DNA from: Pseudomonadota bacterium
GTDB lineage: Bacteria; Pseudomonadota; Alphaproteobacteria; Sphingomonadales; Sphingomonadaceae
Direction of reading: 5' to 3'
DNA length: 64,000 nt
Assembly (NCBI GenBank): GCA_021849075.1
Contig: JAJZTH010000012.1
Span: 26,741 to 90,740, forward strand
Below, piece after piece: positions 1 through 11,729 of this stretch. Position numbers and translations under genes: made by a program. Below the pieces are notes generated by a model. The model worked only from the letters and a program-made list of their open reading frames with translations, was not told the origin of the DNA and ran no database searches. Positions within the stretch are counted from its first letter, which is position 1, and every line of letters starts with the position of its first letter.

Positions 1-2
1 CC

Positions 3-296
3 GAACTGCTGGTCGGGCCGACGCCCGCCTGCCGCAACAATACGGACTGGAAATCGGACGATGGCGAATTCATGGCCGGCACCTGGGATTCCACGCCCTA
101 TTATCGCCGGGCGATGCGCTATGGCCATTTCGAACTCATGTATCTGCTCGATGGCAGCGTGACGTTTACCGATGAAATTGGCGCGGAAGCCACCTTCTCG
201 AAGGGCGACATTTTTCTGGTGGAACAGGGCGCCAGTTGCAGCTGGGACAGCCGGGTTCATGTGAAGAAAATCTACTGCATCTATCGCCCGGCCTGA
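3..296 (+). CDS. Cupin-domain protein (C-terminal part; 5' end outside window)
   Basis: Frame open from the window edge; ...GHFELMYLLDGSVTFTDEIGAEATFSKGDIFLVEQGASCSW... is cupin-like. Confidence 0.75.
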   Translation, partial: ELLVGPTPACRNNTDWKSDDGEFMAGTWDSTPYYRRAMRYGHFELMYLLDGSVTFTDEIGAEATFSKGDIFLVEQGASCSWDSRVHVKKIYCIYRPA

Positions 297-302
297 CGAT
301 CT

Positions 303-332
303 GGCTCCGATCGCGCAGTCGCGATCGGAGCC
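303..332. terminator. Hairpin between convergent genes
   Basis: GGCTCCGATCGC-GCAGTC-GCGATCGGAGCC perfect 12-bp stem just after the stop at 296. Confidence 0.6.
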
Positions 333-336
333 GCTG

Positions 337-1203
337 CTACGCCATGGGATCGAGCGTTCCGAGCCAGGCGACCAAAACGAGGATCGCAACGGCGGCGCTG
401 CTTTCCGCCAGCAGCGACAGGCGCAGATGGGCGATGGCGCGTTGCGGCGTCACGCCCGCTTCCAACGCCGGGGTCAGCCACCAGCGGTTCGCCGCCGCCA
501 GTCCCAGCATCAGCCCGAACAACAGCAGTTTGGCGCCGAGCAGCAGGCCGTAACGGCTCTGCAGCAAGGCCGGCAATTGGGCTAACCCAACGATCATCAG
601 CGCGTTGACGGCGCCGGTGATGACGAGGGTGGCGACTATCAGCGTTCCTATCAGCGAAAAACGCGCCAGCATGGTCGCTACCGGCGCTGTATCTGCTCCT
701 GGTCGCAACCGGACGACGGTGTATAGCAGAACCGCCAGCGCGCCGATCCAGCCCGCCGCTGCCCAGATATGCGCAACATCGGCGATGCGGTGGAGCGATC
801 CTGCCGTTTCTTCGGTTGCGCCGGCATGGCCGGTCCAGGCGAGCGTTCCGGCGGCCAGCGCGGCGGGGACAAGCGCCCATTTGCGCCCATGCGGCAGGGC
901 CGTTGCGATGATCGTACTTAGAAGAGCTGCGCCGCGCACCGCCAACACAGACCCGATCGGCGTCATCGTCAGCAATATCCCGATCGTAGGCCAGTCGGGG
1001 GCCGTGATCGGCGTGCCGGTCATGGTCGCTGCGCTTGCCAGCAGCCACAGCGCCGACAAAGCGATGCCACCAGCCGCCAGCCATGCGATCACGCTCCTGC
1101 GCCCCGCCATGCCCATGACCCACCAGAAAAGTGGCAGGCCCATGAGCAGAGCAAGGTCGATCATCAGCGCGAAACGCGCGCCGATCAGCGCCCCCTCGGT
1201 CAT
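337..1203 (-). CDS. copD: CopD-family copper resistance membrane protein
   Basis: Multi-TM protein MTEGALIGARFALMIDLALLMGLPLFWW..., adjacent to copC; start trimmed from the ORF at 1266. Confidence 0.85.
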   Translation of the reverse strand: MTEGALIGARFALMIDLALLMGLPLFWWVMGMAGRRSVIAWLAAGGIALSALWLLASAATMTGTPITAPDWPTIGILLTMTPIGSVLAVRGAALLSTIIATALPHGRKWALVPAALAAGTLAWTGHAGATEETAGSLHRIADVAHIWAAAGWIGALAVLLYTVVRLRPGADTAPVATMLARFSLIGTLIVATLVITGAVNALMIVGLAQLPALLQSRYGLLLGAKLLLFGLMLGLAAANRWWLTPALEAGVTPQRAIAHLRLSLLAESSAAVAILVLVAWLGTLDPMA

Positions 1204-1207
1204 CCGC

Positions 1208-1582
1208 TTACTTGACCGTGAAGCTGTAGCCGCCTTCCATCTTGTGCTGGTCTGCGCCGACCACATGCCATTTCAGGTCATAGGTGCCGGCGGGAAGCGC
1301 GCGGGGGAAGGTCAGGGTCATGGTCTTGCCATCAACAGCGGTCTTAAAACCCTTGATCGGCATCGGATCATGATTGGCCATGCCCGGCATGCCGGTCATC
1401 GTCAGGTCCGCGCCACTCAAAGGCGCGAGAAAGGTTTCGGAGAAGGTCAGCGTCATCTTCGTCGGCTTGGCGATGGTCGCGTTGGCGGCCGGAGTGGACG
1501 AAACCAGCTTGGTGTGGGCGCTCGCAACGCCGGGCAGGGTCAGCGCCAAGGCGGCAGCGGCGATCAGGAACTTACGGGTCAT
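1208..1582 (-). CDS. copC: CopC-domain periplasmic copper-binding protein
   Basis: Signal peptide then AHTKLVSSTPAANATIAKPTKMTLTFSE...; CopC family. Confidence 0.93.
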   Translation of the reverse strand: MTRKFLIAAAALALTLPGVASAHTKLVSSTPAANATIAKPTKMTLTFSETFLAPLSGADLTMTGMPGMANHDPMPIKGFKTAVDGKTMTLTFPRALPAGTYDLKWHVVGADQHKMEGGYSFTVK

Positions 1583-1726
1583 GGCACTGTCTCCAACAAG
1601 GGGTGTTAGGGGCATTTACGCATGGACTTGCTCCACCCCTCGACCCATGCGCATAATTTTTCCGCCTGATGCCAAGGGGTGGGCGCTTCGCGCGCGTATG
1701 CGGTCATGAGGATGGAGAATGACGTG

Positions 1727-1987
1727 ATGACCGATCTGGACCGAATGCTGGGCGCGGTGCGGGCGATGCCCACCGATGCGCGGCTGGAAATGATGGACGA
1801 TGCCGTGATGGGCGGCGTTGCCAGGAAGCGCGAACAGGTGACGGCGCGGCGCAGCCTGATGCTGGCCGGCCTGTTAGCGATCGGCATCGGCTGGGCAGGC
1901 AGCATCGTGCCGGCCGCGCCTGCACAGGCATCGTCCTTGCCGATCGGCATGTCGGACTATGCGCCCTCGCGCCTGCTTGGCCAATGA
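1727..1987 (+). CDS. Small single-TM protein, candidate CnrY-like anti-sigma
   Basis: Short cytosolic N-terminus, one TM (SLMLAGLLAIGIGWAGSIV), overlaps the sensor gene by ATGA, upstream of an ECF sigma. Confidence 0.6.
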   Translation: MTDLDRMLGAVRAMPTDARLEMMDDAVMGGVARKREQVTARRSLMLAGLLAIGIGWAGSIVPAAPAQASSLPIGMSDYAPSRLLGQ

Positions 1988-2421
1988 CCGCGCGCCGCTA
2001 TCTTCTGGTCGCGCTGGTCGCTTTTGCCGCCTCGCTTGCAGCGGTATTGGTTGCGCGCTTCTGGCTCGTCCCCGAACCGCAGGTCGAAAGTGAAGTCCAC
2101 ACGCTGCTGCATCAACGGTTGACGCTCGATGCGGCGCAGGAAAAGCGAATTCATGAACTGGAGGCGGGCTTCGCGCAGCGACGTGCGGCGCTGGAGGCCG
2201 AGATGCGCGCCGACAATCAGCGACTGGCCGACGCTATTGCCGCCGAACATGGCTATGGTCCCAAGGTCGGCGAAGCGGTCGACCGGTCGCATCATGTCAT
2301 GGGGCAGCTTCAGAAGGAAACGCTCCAGCATATCTTTGCGATGCGTGCCGTCCTGCGCGCCGATCAGGCGGCGCAATTCGATGCTGCCGTCGTCAAGGCG
2401 CTGACTCAGCCGGGCCAGTGA
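1984..2421 (+). CDS. Periplasmic heavy-metal sensor (Spy/CpxP/CnrX-like)
   Basis: N-terminal TM, helical LTLDAAQEKRIHELEAGFAQRRAALEAEMRADNQRLADAI... Confidence 0.8.
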   Translation: MTARRYLLVALVAFAASLAAVLVARFWLVPEPQVESEVHTLLHQRLTLDAAQEKRIHELEAGFAQRRAALEAEMRADNQRLADAIAAEHGYGPKVGEAVDRSHHVMGQLQKETLQHIFAMRAVLRADQAAQFDAAVVKALTQPGQ

Positions 2422-2975
2422 GCGAAGCCGAAACCGACGATAGCGCACTCGCTGCCCGCGCATTGGCCGGGCAGCAATCGGCTTATGGCGCGCTGATGCG
2501 GCGGCATCGCGAAGCCATCTATCGCATCGTGCGCGGCCATGTCGGCGACGGGCATGAAGCGCTCGATATCACGCAGGAAACATTCATCGCGGCCTTCGCT
2601 GCGCTGGCTCGCTATGATGGCATGCGCCCTTTCCGCGTCTGGATCGCGCGCATTGCGCTCAATAAATGCCGTGACTGGGCGCGCCGCCGCACCGTTCGGC
2701 GCTTCTTTGCCTTCGCCAGACCCGTTGAGGATGCGGCCGAGGTTGCCGATCCTGACTCTACGCCGGAAGAAGCACTGCATTCGCAACGGGAACTGGCCCG
2801 GATCAACGCCGCGATTGCATCCTTGCCCGCCAATCTCAAAGATGTGCTGCTGCTCCGCACGATCGAGCAGATGAGCCAGGCGGAGGTGGCGATGGTGCTG
2901 GGCGTCACCGAAAAGGCGGTCGAAACCCGCCTTTACCGCGCCCGCGCCAAACTCACGGAAATTTTGAGGGATTAG
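2418..2975 (+). CDS. ECF sigma-70 factor
   Basis: GTG start; sigma region 2 (DITQETFIAAFAAL) and region 4 (LLRTIEQMSQAEVAMVLGVTEKAVETRLYRARAKL). Confidence 0.93.
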   Translation: MSEAETDDSALAARALAGQQSAYGALMRRHREAIYRIVRGHVGDGHEALDITQETFIAAFAALARYDGMRPFRVWIARIALNKCRDWARRRTVRRFFAFARPVEDAAEVADPDSTPEEALHSQRELARINAAIASLPANLKDVLLLRTIEQMSQAEVAMVLGVTEKAVETRLYRARAKLTEILRD

Positions 2976-2999
2976 GCGGTGGCCCGCGTATGAAGGGGC

Positions 3000-4739
3000 A
3001 TGACCAACCTGTTCCTTGATCGCCGCACTCTGTTCAAGAGCGCCGCCGCCCTGACTCTGGCCGGCGCTTTCCCTGCTTGGGCGCGCAGCGGTACTGGTGG
3101 CCTGTACCCGGCGCCCGGCGTCCTTTCGGGGGACAGCATAGCCCTGACTGTTGGAGAAAGTCATTTCGGCACCGGCGGGCGTTCTGCCCATGCCATCACC
3201 ATCAACGGCACTGTTCCCGCGCCGCTCATTCGTCTGAAGGAAGGGCAGAATGTGCGGCTGTCCGTCACCAACAGTCTGAAGGAGGATACGTCGATCCACT
3301 GGCATGGGCTGATTCTACCCTTTCAGATGGATGGCGTGCCGGGCGTCAGCTTCCCGGGCATCCGCCCCGGTGAAACCTTCACTTACGAATTTCCGGTTCG
3401 CCAGTCAGGCACCTATTGGTATCACAGCCATTCGGGCATGCAGGAGGCGATGGGTCATTATGGTCCGATCGTGATCGACCCCGCCGGTTCCGACCCGATC
3501 CAGTCCGACCGCGAGCATGTGATCGTGCTGGCTGACTGGTCGCCAGTCCATCCCCATATGCTGCTCAAGCGCCTCAAGCAGATGGGCGGTTATTACAACA
3601 TGCAGCGCCAGACGTTGGCCGGCCTGGTCGCGGGCAAGGATCAGGGCGTCAAGGACCGGATGGAATGGGGCGCGATGCGCATGGACCCCACCGACATTTC
3701 GGATGTCACCGGTTCGACCTACAGTTTCCTTGTGAATGGCCATGGCACGCCGGAAAACTGGACGGGCCTGTTCGCGCCTGGCGAGCGGGTGCGCCTGCGC
3801 ATCATCAATGCGTCGGCGATGACCAATTTCAACGTCCGCCTGCCGGGCCTGGCGATGACGGTGGTCCAGTGCGATGGCCAGCATGTCCAGCCGGTCGAAA
3901 CGGACGAATTCCAGATCGGCATAGCCGAAACCTATGATGTGATCGTCCAGCCGTCAGAAGCAAAGCCCTATGGCCTGATCGCCGAAGCGATAGACCGTTC
4001 TGGTCTGGTCCGCGCCACCCTTGCACCGCAAATCGGGATGGTCGCGCCGATCCCCGACCTGCGCCAGCGCCCGCTGCTCACCATGAAGGACATGGGCATG
4101 GATATGGCGGGCATGGATATGGGGCAGGGCGGCGTGATCGATCTTAGCCAGCCTGCCAATGAAAGCATGTCCGGCCATAGCATGAAGATGCTGGACCCCT
4201 CCGTCGCCCCCAATGTGCCGATGGGACCTGGAGTCGCCACCCTTTCCGCCATGCCGGCCGATCGCACTGCAGACCGGCCGACGGGTCTGGAGGACGTCGA
4301 TCATCGCGTCCTCACCTATGCCGACCTGCGGGCGCTCGAACCGAATGAGGACACACGCACGCCGACCCGCACGCTCGACATTCACCTGACCGCCAACATG
4401 GAACGCTATATGTGGTCTTTCGACGGGGTGAAGCTGTCGGATGGGGCGGAACGCATAGCCTTCCGCCACATGGAACGGGTGCGCGTGAACCTGATCAACG
4501 ATACGATGATGCCGCATCCCATCCATATCCACGGTCATTTTTTCCAGCTCGTGACCAGTGAAGACGTCGCCAGCAATCCGCGCAAGCATACGGTGAATGT
4601 GCTGCCCGGCGGCAAGGTCAGTTTCGATCTGACGGCCGACGCGATCGGCGACTGGGCCTTCCACTGCCACATGGTGATGCACATGCATGCCGGGATGATG
4701 CGCGTTGTGACGGTCCGTCATGAAGGAGACGCTGCATGA
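3000..4739 (+). CDS. copA: CopA-family copper resistance multicopper oxidase
   Basis: IHWHGLILPFQMDGVPGVSFPGI, HPIHIHGHFFQL, HCHMVMHMHAGMM copper ligands; Met-rich MKDMGMDMAGMDMG segment. Confidence 0.97.
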   Translation: MTNLFLDRRTLFKSAAALTLAGAFPAWARSGTGGLYPAPGVLSGDSIALTVGESHFGTGGRSAHAITINGTVPAPLIRLKEGQNVRLSVTNSLKEDTSIHWHGLILPFQMDGVPGVSFPGIRPGETFTYEFPVRQSGTYWYHSHSGMQEAMGHYGPIVIDPAGSDPIQSDREHVIVLADWSPVHPHMLLKRLKQMGGYYNMQRQTLAGLVAGKDQGVKDRMEWGAMRMDPTDISDVTGSTYSFLVNGHGTPENWTGLFAPGERVRLRIINASAMTNFNVRLPGLAMTVVQCDGQHVQPVETDEFQIGIAETYDVIVQPSEAKPYGLIAEAIDRSGLVRATLAPQIGMVAPIPDLRQRPLLTMKDMGMDMAGMDMGQGGVIDLSQPANESMSGHSMKMLDPSVAPNVPMGPGVATLSAMPADRTADRPTGLEDVDHRVLTYADLRALEPNEDTRTPTRTLDIHLTANMERYMWSFDGVKLSDGAERIAFRHMERVRVNLINDTMMPHPIHIHGHFFQLVTSEDVASNPRKHTVNVLPGGKVSFDLTADAIGDWAFHCHMVMHMHAGMMRVVTVRHEGDAA

Positions 4740-5662
4740 CGCGCCTGGTCCTCGCCGCGCTGCTGCTCGCCGGAAGCGCCTTGCCTGCGCAGGCGCAGAC
4801 CATGGACCATAGTCAGATGGATCATGGCGCGCATCAGATGCCGCTGGCGGATGACGCAGCAGTTGCGCAGGAGCCTGCCAATCCGCATGCAGGGCATGGC
4901 GCTCCCGCGGTCGACGCAGCAATTCCCCAAGGCGCGGCCCCGCCCGTGCCGACCGATTATGCCGCCGAAGCCTTTTATCCGCCCGACGTCATGGCCCGCT
5001 CCCGCGCCGCCATGATCAAGGAGAGCGGCGGCATGACCTTTTCCCAGCTGATGATCGACCGGCTGGAATATCGTGCGCAAAAGGGCGGCGATGGCTATCA
5101 TTGGGAAGGCGAAGGCTGGATCGGCGGCGACATTAATCGCCTCGCCATCAAGTCGGAAGGCGAGGGCGAAGTCGGCGGCCGCCTTGAAAGCGCCGAATTG
5201 CAGGCGCTCTACAGTCGCGCGATCGATCCCTGGTGGAATATCGTCGCCGGCGTCCGTCAGGATTTTCGCCCCCAGCCCCAGCGCACTTATGCGACAGTCG
5301 GCATAGAGGGGCTGGCCCCCTATTGGTTCGAAGTGGAGGCACAGGCTTTCCTGTCCGACAAGGGCGACGCCCATTTGCGCGTTGAAGGCACATATGATCA
5401 GCGGATCACCCAGCATCTGATCCTGCAACCGGCCGCTGAAGTGAATTTCGCGGCGCAGGATGTGCCCGACATCGGCGTCGGGTCTGGCCTGTCCAACGTC
5501 GAACTGGGCCTGCGCCTACGCTACGAAATCGTGCATGAATTCGCGCCCTATATCGGCGTCAATTGGGAACGCAGCTTTGGCGATACCGCGCGCTACGCCC
5601 GCGCCGTCGGGGATCAGGCTTCGGCCACCAGTCTGGTCATGGGCATTCGCTTCTGGTTCTGA
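4736..5662 (+). CDS. copB: Copper resistance protein B (outer membrane)
   Basis: Met/His-rich N-terminus (MDHSQMDHGAHQM) and CopB domain ending in VMGIRFWF; overlaps copA stop. Confidence 0.95.
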   Translation: MTRLVLAALLLAGSALPAQAQTMDHSQMDHGAHQMPLADDAAVAQEPANPHAGHGAPAVDAAIPQGAAPPVPTDYAAEAFYPPDVMARSRAAMIKESGGMTFSQLMIDRLEYRAQKGGDGYHWEGEGWIGGDINRLAIKSEGEGEVGGRLESAELQALYSRAIDPWWNIVAGVRQDFRPQPQRTYATVGIEGLAPYWFEVEAQAFLSDKGDAHLRVEGTYDQRITQHLILQPAAEVNFAAQDVPDIGVGSGLSNVELGLRLRYEIVHEFAPYIGVNWERSFGDTARYARAVGDQASATSLVMGIRFWF

Positions 5663-5886
5663 CGCTGGCCGCCGGCAGCATCCCCGCTGAAATTATTATC
5701 GCCTTCAGGACGCTACGGCACGCCGCCATGTCGCAGCATCCCGCTCCAAATCCTGCCTCTTCCGGCTATTCCTGCCCCTAGGAGCGGGCGAAGAAGGCGA
5801 TTATGCATCCTGCATCCGGGCGGGATTCGCGCAGCGAATATCATGCGGGATCACGAAGATATAATGGTGAAGGAGTGCGCGTTTCC

Positions 5887-6825
5887 ATGTCTTTGCTTGA
5901 CCGTTTCAAGGATCGCCTCGTTCTTCCGGCCATCGCGTCTCCCATGTTCATCGTGTCGCAGCCCGATCTGGTGATGGCGCAATGCCGGGCCGGCGTCATC
6001 GGCGCTTTTCCTTCGCTCAATGCACGGCCGTCGGGCGTATTCGAACAATGGCTGCAACGGCTGACGATGGAACTGACGGACGATGATGCCCCCTTCGCGG
6101 TCAACCTTATCGTTCATCGGTCGAATCCGCGGCTTCAGGAGGATCTTGCGCTTTGCTGCAAATATAAGGTGCCGATCGTCATCACCTCGCTTGGCGCGCA
6201 GGTGGAGGTGAATGCGGCGATCCACAGCTATGGCGGTGTGGTGCTGCATGATGTCATCGACAATCGCTTCGCACGCAAGGCCGTGGACAAGGGTGCGGAC
6301 GGGCTGATCGCGGTGGCGGCCGGCGCGGGCGGTCATGCCGGCACCTTGTCGCCCTTTGCCCTGATCCAGGAAATTCGCGACTGGTTCAGCGGTCCGCTGG
6401 CCCTGTCGGGATCGATCGCCAATGGCGGCGCGATCCTGGCGGCGCAGGCGATGGGCGCCGATTTCGCCTATATCGGTTCGGCCTTCATCGCCACGCAGGA
6501 AGCCAATGCGGAGCCAGCCTATAAGCAGATGCTGGTGGACAGCAGCGCCAGCGACATCATCTATTCCAACCTGTTCACTGGCGTACACGGCAATTATCTG
6601 CGCGGATCGATCGAGCGGGCAGGGCTGGACCCTGACAATCTCGCCCTGTCGGACCCGACGAAGATGGATTTTGCCAGCCTGTCCGAAGACAAGAAGGCGT
6701 GGCGCGACATCTGGGGTTGCGGCCAGGGTATCGGCGCGATCGATGCGGTCGTGCCGGCGGCCGACCTGATCGCGCGGTTGAGCCAGGAATATCAGGCTGC
6801 CCGATCGCGGCTGTGCGCCATGTAG
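5887..6825 (+). CDS. Nitronate monooxygenase / 2-nitropropane dioxygenase family flavoprotein
   Basis: LPAIASPMFIVSQPDLVMAQCRAGVIGAFPSLNARP..., GAGGHAGTLSPFALIQEIR, GADFAYIGSAFIATQEA; start at MSLLDRF. Confidence 0.92.
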   Translation: MSLLDRFKDRLVLPAIASPMFIVSQPDLVMAQCRAGVIGAFPSLNARPSGVFEQWLQRLTMELTDDDAPFAVNLIVHRSNPRLQEDLALCCKYKVPIVITSLGAQVEVNAAIHSYGGVVLHDVIDNRFARKAVDKGADGLIAVAAGAGGHAGTLSPFALIQEIRDWFSGPLALSGSIANGGAILAAQAMGADFAYIGSAFIATQEANAEPAYKQMLVDSSASDIIYSNLFTGVHGNYLRGSIERAGLDPDNLALSDPTKMDFASLSEDKKAWRDIWGCGQGIGAIDAVVPAADLIARLSQEYQAARSRLCAM

Positions 6826-6829
6826 AATG

Positions 6830-6871
6830 GACAGGCAGGGGATAACGCCCATGCGCTATCCCCTGCCTGTC
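6830..6871. terminator. Intergenic hairpin (convergent genes)
   Basis: GACAGGCAGGGGATA ... TATCCCCTGCCTGTC perfect 15-bp stem. Confidence 0.75.
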
Positions 6872-6873
6872 TA

Positions 6874-8808
<1,935 letters not shown>

Positions 8809-8816
<8 letters not shown>

Positions 8817-9483
8817 ATTTCAGGCCCATTTCTTCCAGACGCGGCCGCATATTGTAAATGTCGAGGCCCAGCTCGCCAGCGGCAAGCCGCACGCGCTTGG
8901 CTTCTTCGGCGGCTTCGCGGGCCTGCGCTTTTTCCAGCACGGAAGCCGCGTCGGCACGCGGCACGATGCACACGCCATCATCGTCGGCAATGATCACGTC
9001 GCCCGGATTGACCAGCGCATTGGCGCAGATGACGGGGATGTTGACGCTGCCCAGCGTATTCTTGACCGTACCCTGCGCGTGAACGGCTTTCGACCAGACG
9101 GGGAAATTCATCTGCGTCAGATCGCGCACGTCGCGCACGCCCGCGTCGATGATGAGGCCGCGGCAGCCGCGCGCCTGCGCCGATGTCGCGAGCAGATCGC
9201 CAAAATAGCCGTCGGTGCACGGGCTGGTGGGGGCGAGGAGGAGGATATCGCCTTCCTTCAACTGCTCGATCGCGACATGGACCATCCAGTTATCGCCGGG
9301 CGCGGCGGAAATCGTGACGGCGCTGCCGGCTATGCGGGCGCCGATATAGATTGGGCGCATATAGGGGGCGAGCAGGCCGGTGCGGCCCTGTGCTTCATGG
9401 ACCGTGGCGACGCCGCATTTGGCGAGACCGTCAATGACGCAGAGGTCCGCCCTTTCGATATTCTGGACGACGACGTTGGACAT
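8809..9483 (-). CDS. ligK: 4-carboxy-4-hydroxy-2-oxoadipate aldolase / oxaloacetate decarboxylase
   Basis: HMG/CHA aldolase (RraA-like) fold: [49 protein letters not shown]; start at MSNVVVQN. Confidence 0.95.
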
Positions 9484-9569
9484 GGAACCGTTCCTTCTCC
9501 CAAAGTAGACAGCGAAATGGACACTATGGGGGCGATGCTCAAATCCGAACTGGCGCTGGCCCATAAAAT

Positions 9570-9585
9570 TTTGATAATCATCAAA
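9570..9585. promoter_or_regulatory. Inverted repeat in the ligK/ligR divergent region, candidate LysR-type operator
   Basis: TTTGAT-AATC-ATCAAA, immediately 5' of the ligR ATG (9587). Confidence 0.4.
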
Positions 9586-9586
9586 T

Positions 9587-10738
9587 ATGCAAGCCGATCA
9601 GTTCAATATCCGCCACCTTGCCGCCATGGCCGCCATTGTCGATCAGGGAAGCGTCAGCCTGGCGGCGCGCGCGGTCAATCTGACCCAACCGGCGGTGACG
9701 CAGGGCATCGCCAAATTGGAGGCGCAGCTGGGCGTGCGGTTGTTCGACCGGCAGCCCGGCGGCATGGCCGCGCTTGAGGCGGCGCTGCGGCTGAAGCCAC
9801 GCATCGATGTGGCGCTGCGGCTGATCGGCAGCAATCGGGTGACGGCGGCGCAGATGCGCGCATTCGTCGCGCTGGCGCGGGCGGGCAGTTATGCTGCTGC
9901 GGCGGCGGCGACGGGCGTGGCGGAACCGTCTTTGCACCGCGCCGTCGGCGATCTGGGACTGGCGGTGGGCAGCCGGCTGGTGGACCGCCGGGGCAGGGGG
10001 GTGATGCTGACGAAGGCAGGCGTCACCCTGGCGCAGCGATTGCGGTTGGCGCTGGCGGAGTTGCGGCAGGGGCTGGAAGATCTGGCCGACCTGAAGGGGG
10101 AAGAGGGCGGCCGCATATTGGTCGGCGCGATGCCGCTGTCGCGCGCACGATTGCTGCCTGACGCTATCGCGCGGTTTCGGGCGGGTTTTTCGCAGGTCGA
10201 CATAGCGGTGCATGAAGGATCGCATGCTGAACTGTCGGGACCGCTGCGCGAGGGGGAAATCGACATGATGATCGGCGCGTTGCGTGATCCGGCACTGGCG
10301 GCCGACCTGACACAAAAGCCTCTGTTCGAGGATCGGCCGACGATATTGGCGCGGCGCGGCCATGTGCTGGAAAGCGGCTGGGATGCGGACGCATTGCGCC
10401 GCTTTCCATGGATTTTGCCGCCTGAAGGCACCCCGCTGCGGCAATTGTGGCGGATGATGTTTGCCGAACTGGGGGGCGACTTGCCTGCCGTGCCGATCGA
10501 GTGCGGATCGGTGATGACGATCCGGCAACTGCTGGTCGGCGGCGATTATCTGACCTTGTTGTCCCATGATCAGCTGGCGCTGGAACTGGAGGCGGGGCTG
10601 CTGACGGACATTGGCCCCGCGCCGGGTGCGATTAGCCGTACCATCGGCCTGACGACTAGGGCGGACTGGCGGCCGACGCGATTGCAGCAACAGTTCATGG
10701 CGGCCGTAGAGGCATCGGCGCAAAACATCACTTCGTAA
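9587..10738 (+). CDS. ligR: LysR-family transcriptional regulator, probable LigR
   Basis: N-terminal LysR HTH ([37 protein letters not shown]); divergent from ligK. Confidence 0.85.
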   Translation: MQADQFNIRHLAAMAAIVDQGSVSLAARAVNLTQPAVTQGIAKLEAQLGVRLFDRQPGGMAALEAALRLKPRIDVALRLIGSNRVTAAQMRAFVALARAGSYAAAAAATGVAEPSLHRAVGDLGLAVGSRLVDRRGRGVMLTKAGVTLAQRLRLALAELRQGLEDLADLKGEEGGRILVGAMPLSRARLLPDAIARFRAGFSQVDIAVHEGSHAELSGPLREGEIDMMIGALRDPALAADLTQKPLFEDRPTILARRGHVLESGWDADALRRFPWILPPEGTPLRQLWRMMFAELGGDLPAVPIECGSVMTIRQLLVGGDYLTLLSHDQLALELEAGLLTDIGPAPGAISRTIGLTTRADWRPTRLQQQFMAAVEASAQNITS

Positions 10739-10769
10739 TTTCTTATGTCGACATGACGGATTCGATTGG

Positions 10770-11690
10770 ATGCGTTCGATAGGATGCGCCATCCCTGACG
10801 CCATGGAGCAGGAAGTTGGTCTGATCGGTTTTGGCGAAGCGGGGGCCACCTTCGCACGGGCGGGGGACTGGACTGATGCGGCCCATGTATTTGATATCAG
10901 CACGGATTGTGAAGGTGCATTGCGCGACGCCATGCTCGCTTCCTATGCTGATGCCGGCGTTCGGCCTGCGCACAGGCTGGGCGATGCCCTGAACGGCATG
11001 CCGCTGATTATATCGCTGGTGACGGCGGATCAGGCGCTGTCGGTCGCCCAAATTGCGGCACAATCGATCGCGCCGGGGGCCATCTTCTGCGACATGAACA
11101 GCGTCGCGCCGCAGACCAAGCAGGCGGCGGCGCAGGCGATCGAGGCGGCGGGCGGACATTATGTCGACGTCGCGGTCATGGCCCCGGTCGATCCCGCGCG
11201 CCTCAACGTGCCGTTGCTGTTGAGCGGAGTGCAGGCGGACGAAGCGGAAACGCGGCTGCGGGCGCTGGGCTTCGGCAAGACCCGCGTCGTCGGTGCGGAC
11301 GTTGGCCGGGCCTCGTCGATCAAGATGATCCGGTCGGTGATGGTCAAGGGGATCGAGGCGTTGACCGCCGAATGCGTGCTGGCGGCGCAGGCGGCCGATG
11401 TGCTGGACGAAGTGCTGACCTCCCTCGACGCGAGCGAGAAGGCCCGGCCCTGGGACGCGCGAGCGGATTATAATCTGGACCGTATGCTGGTGCATGGGCT
11501 GCGCCGCGCCGCCGAGATGGAGGAAGTGGTCAAGACGCTGGAGGGGTTGGGCACCGGGGCGGCGCTGACGCGCGGCACGGTGGCGCGCCAGCAGGCGATC
11601 GGTGCGCTGGGCGTGAAGACGCCGCCCGAAGGGTTGAGCGCAAAGATTGGCGTGATCAGTGTCGATGGCGTTCCCGCCCGGGGCGGGTGA
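10770..11690 (+). CDS. NAD(P)-dependent 6-phosphogluconate/3-hydroxyisobutyrate dehydrogenase-like protein (DUF1932 C-terminus), lig-cluster orf
   Basis: VGLIGFGEAGATFARAG Rossmann motif, GGHYVDVAVMAPVDP, SSIKMIRSVMVKGIEAL. Confidence 0.8.
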   Translation: MRSIGCAIPDAMEQEVGLIGFGEAGATFARAGDWTDAAHVFDISTDCEGALRDAMLASYADAGVRPAHRLGDALNGMPLIISLVTADQALSVAQIAAQSIAPGAIFCDMNSVAPQTKQAAAQAIEAAGGHYVDVAVMAPVDPARLNVPLLLSGVQADEAETRLRALGFGKTRVVGADVGRASSIKMIRSVMVKGIEALTAECVLAAQAADVLDEVLTSLDASEKARPWDARADYNLDRMLVHGLRRAAEMEEVVKTLEGLGTGAALTRGTVARQQAIGALGVKTPPEGLSAKIGVISVDGVPARGG

Positions 11691-11729
11691 CGAGGTTTAT
11701 GGGTTTGGCGTCGGGCACCTCCGCCTGAG

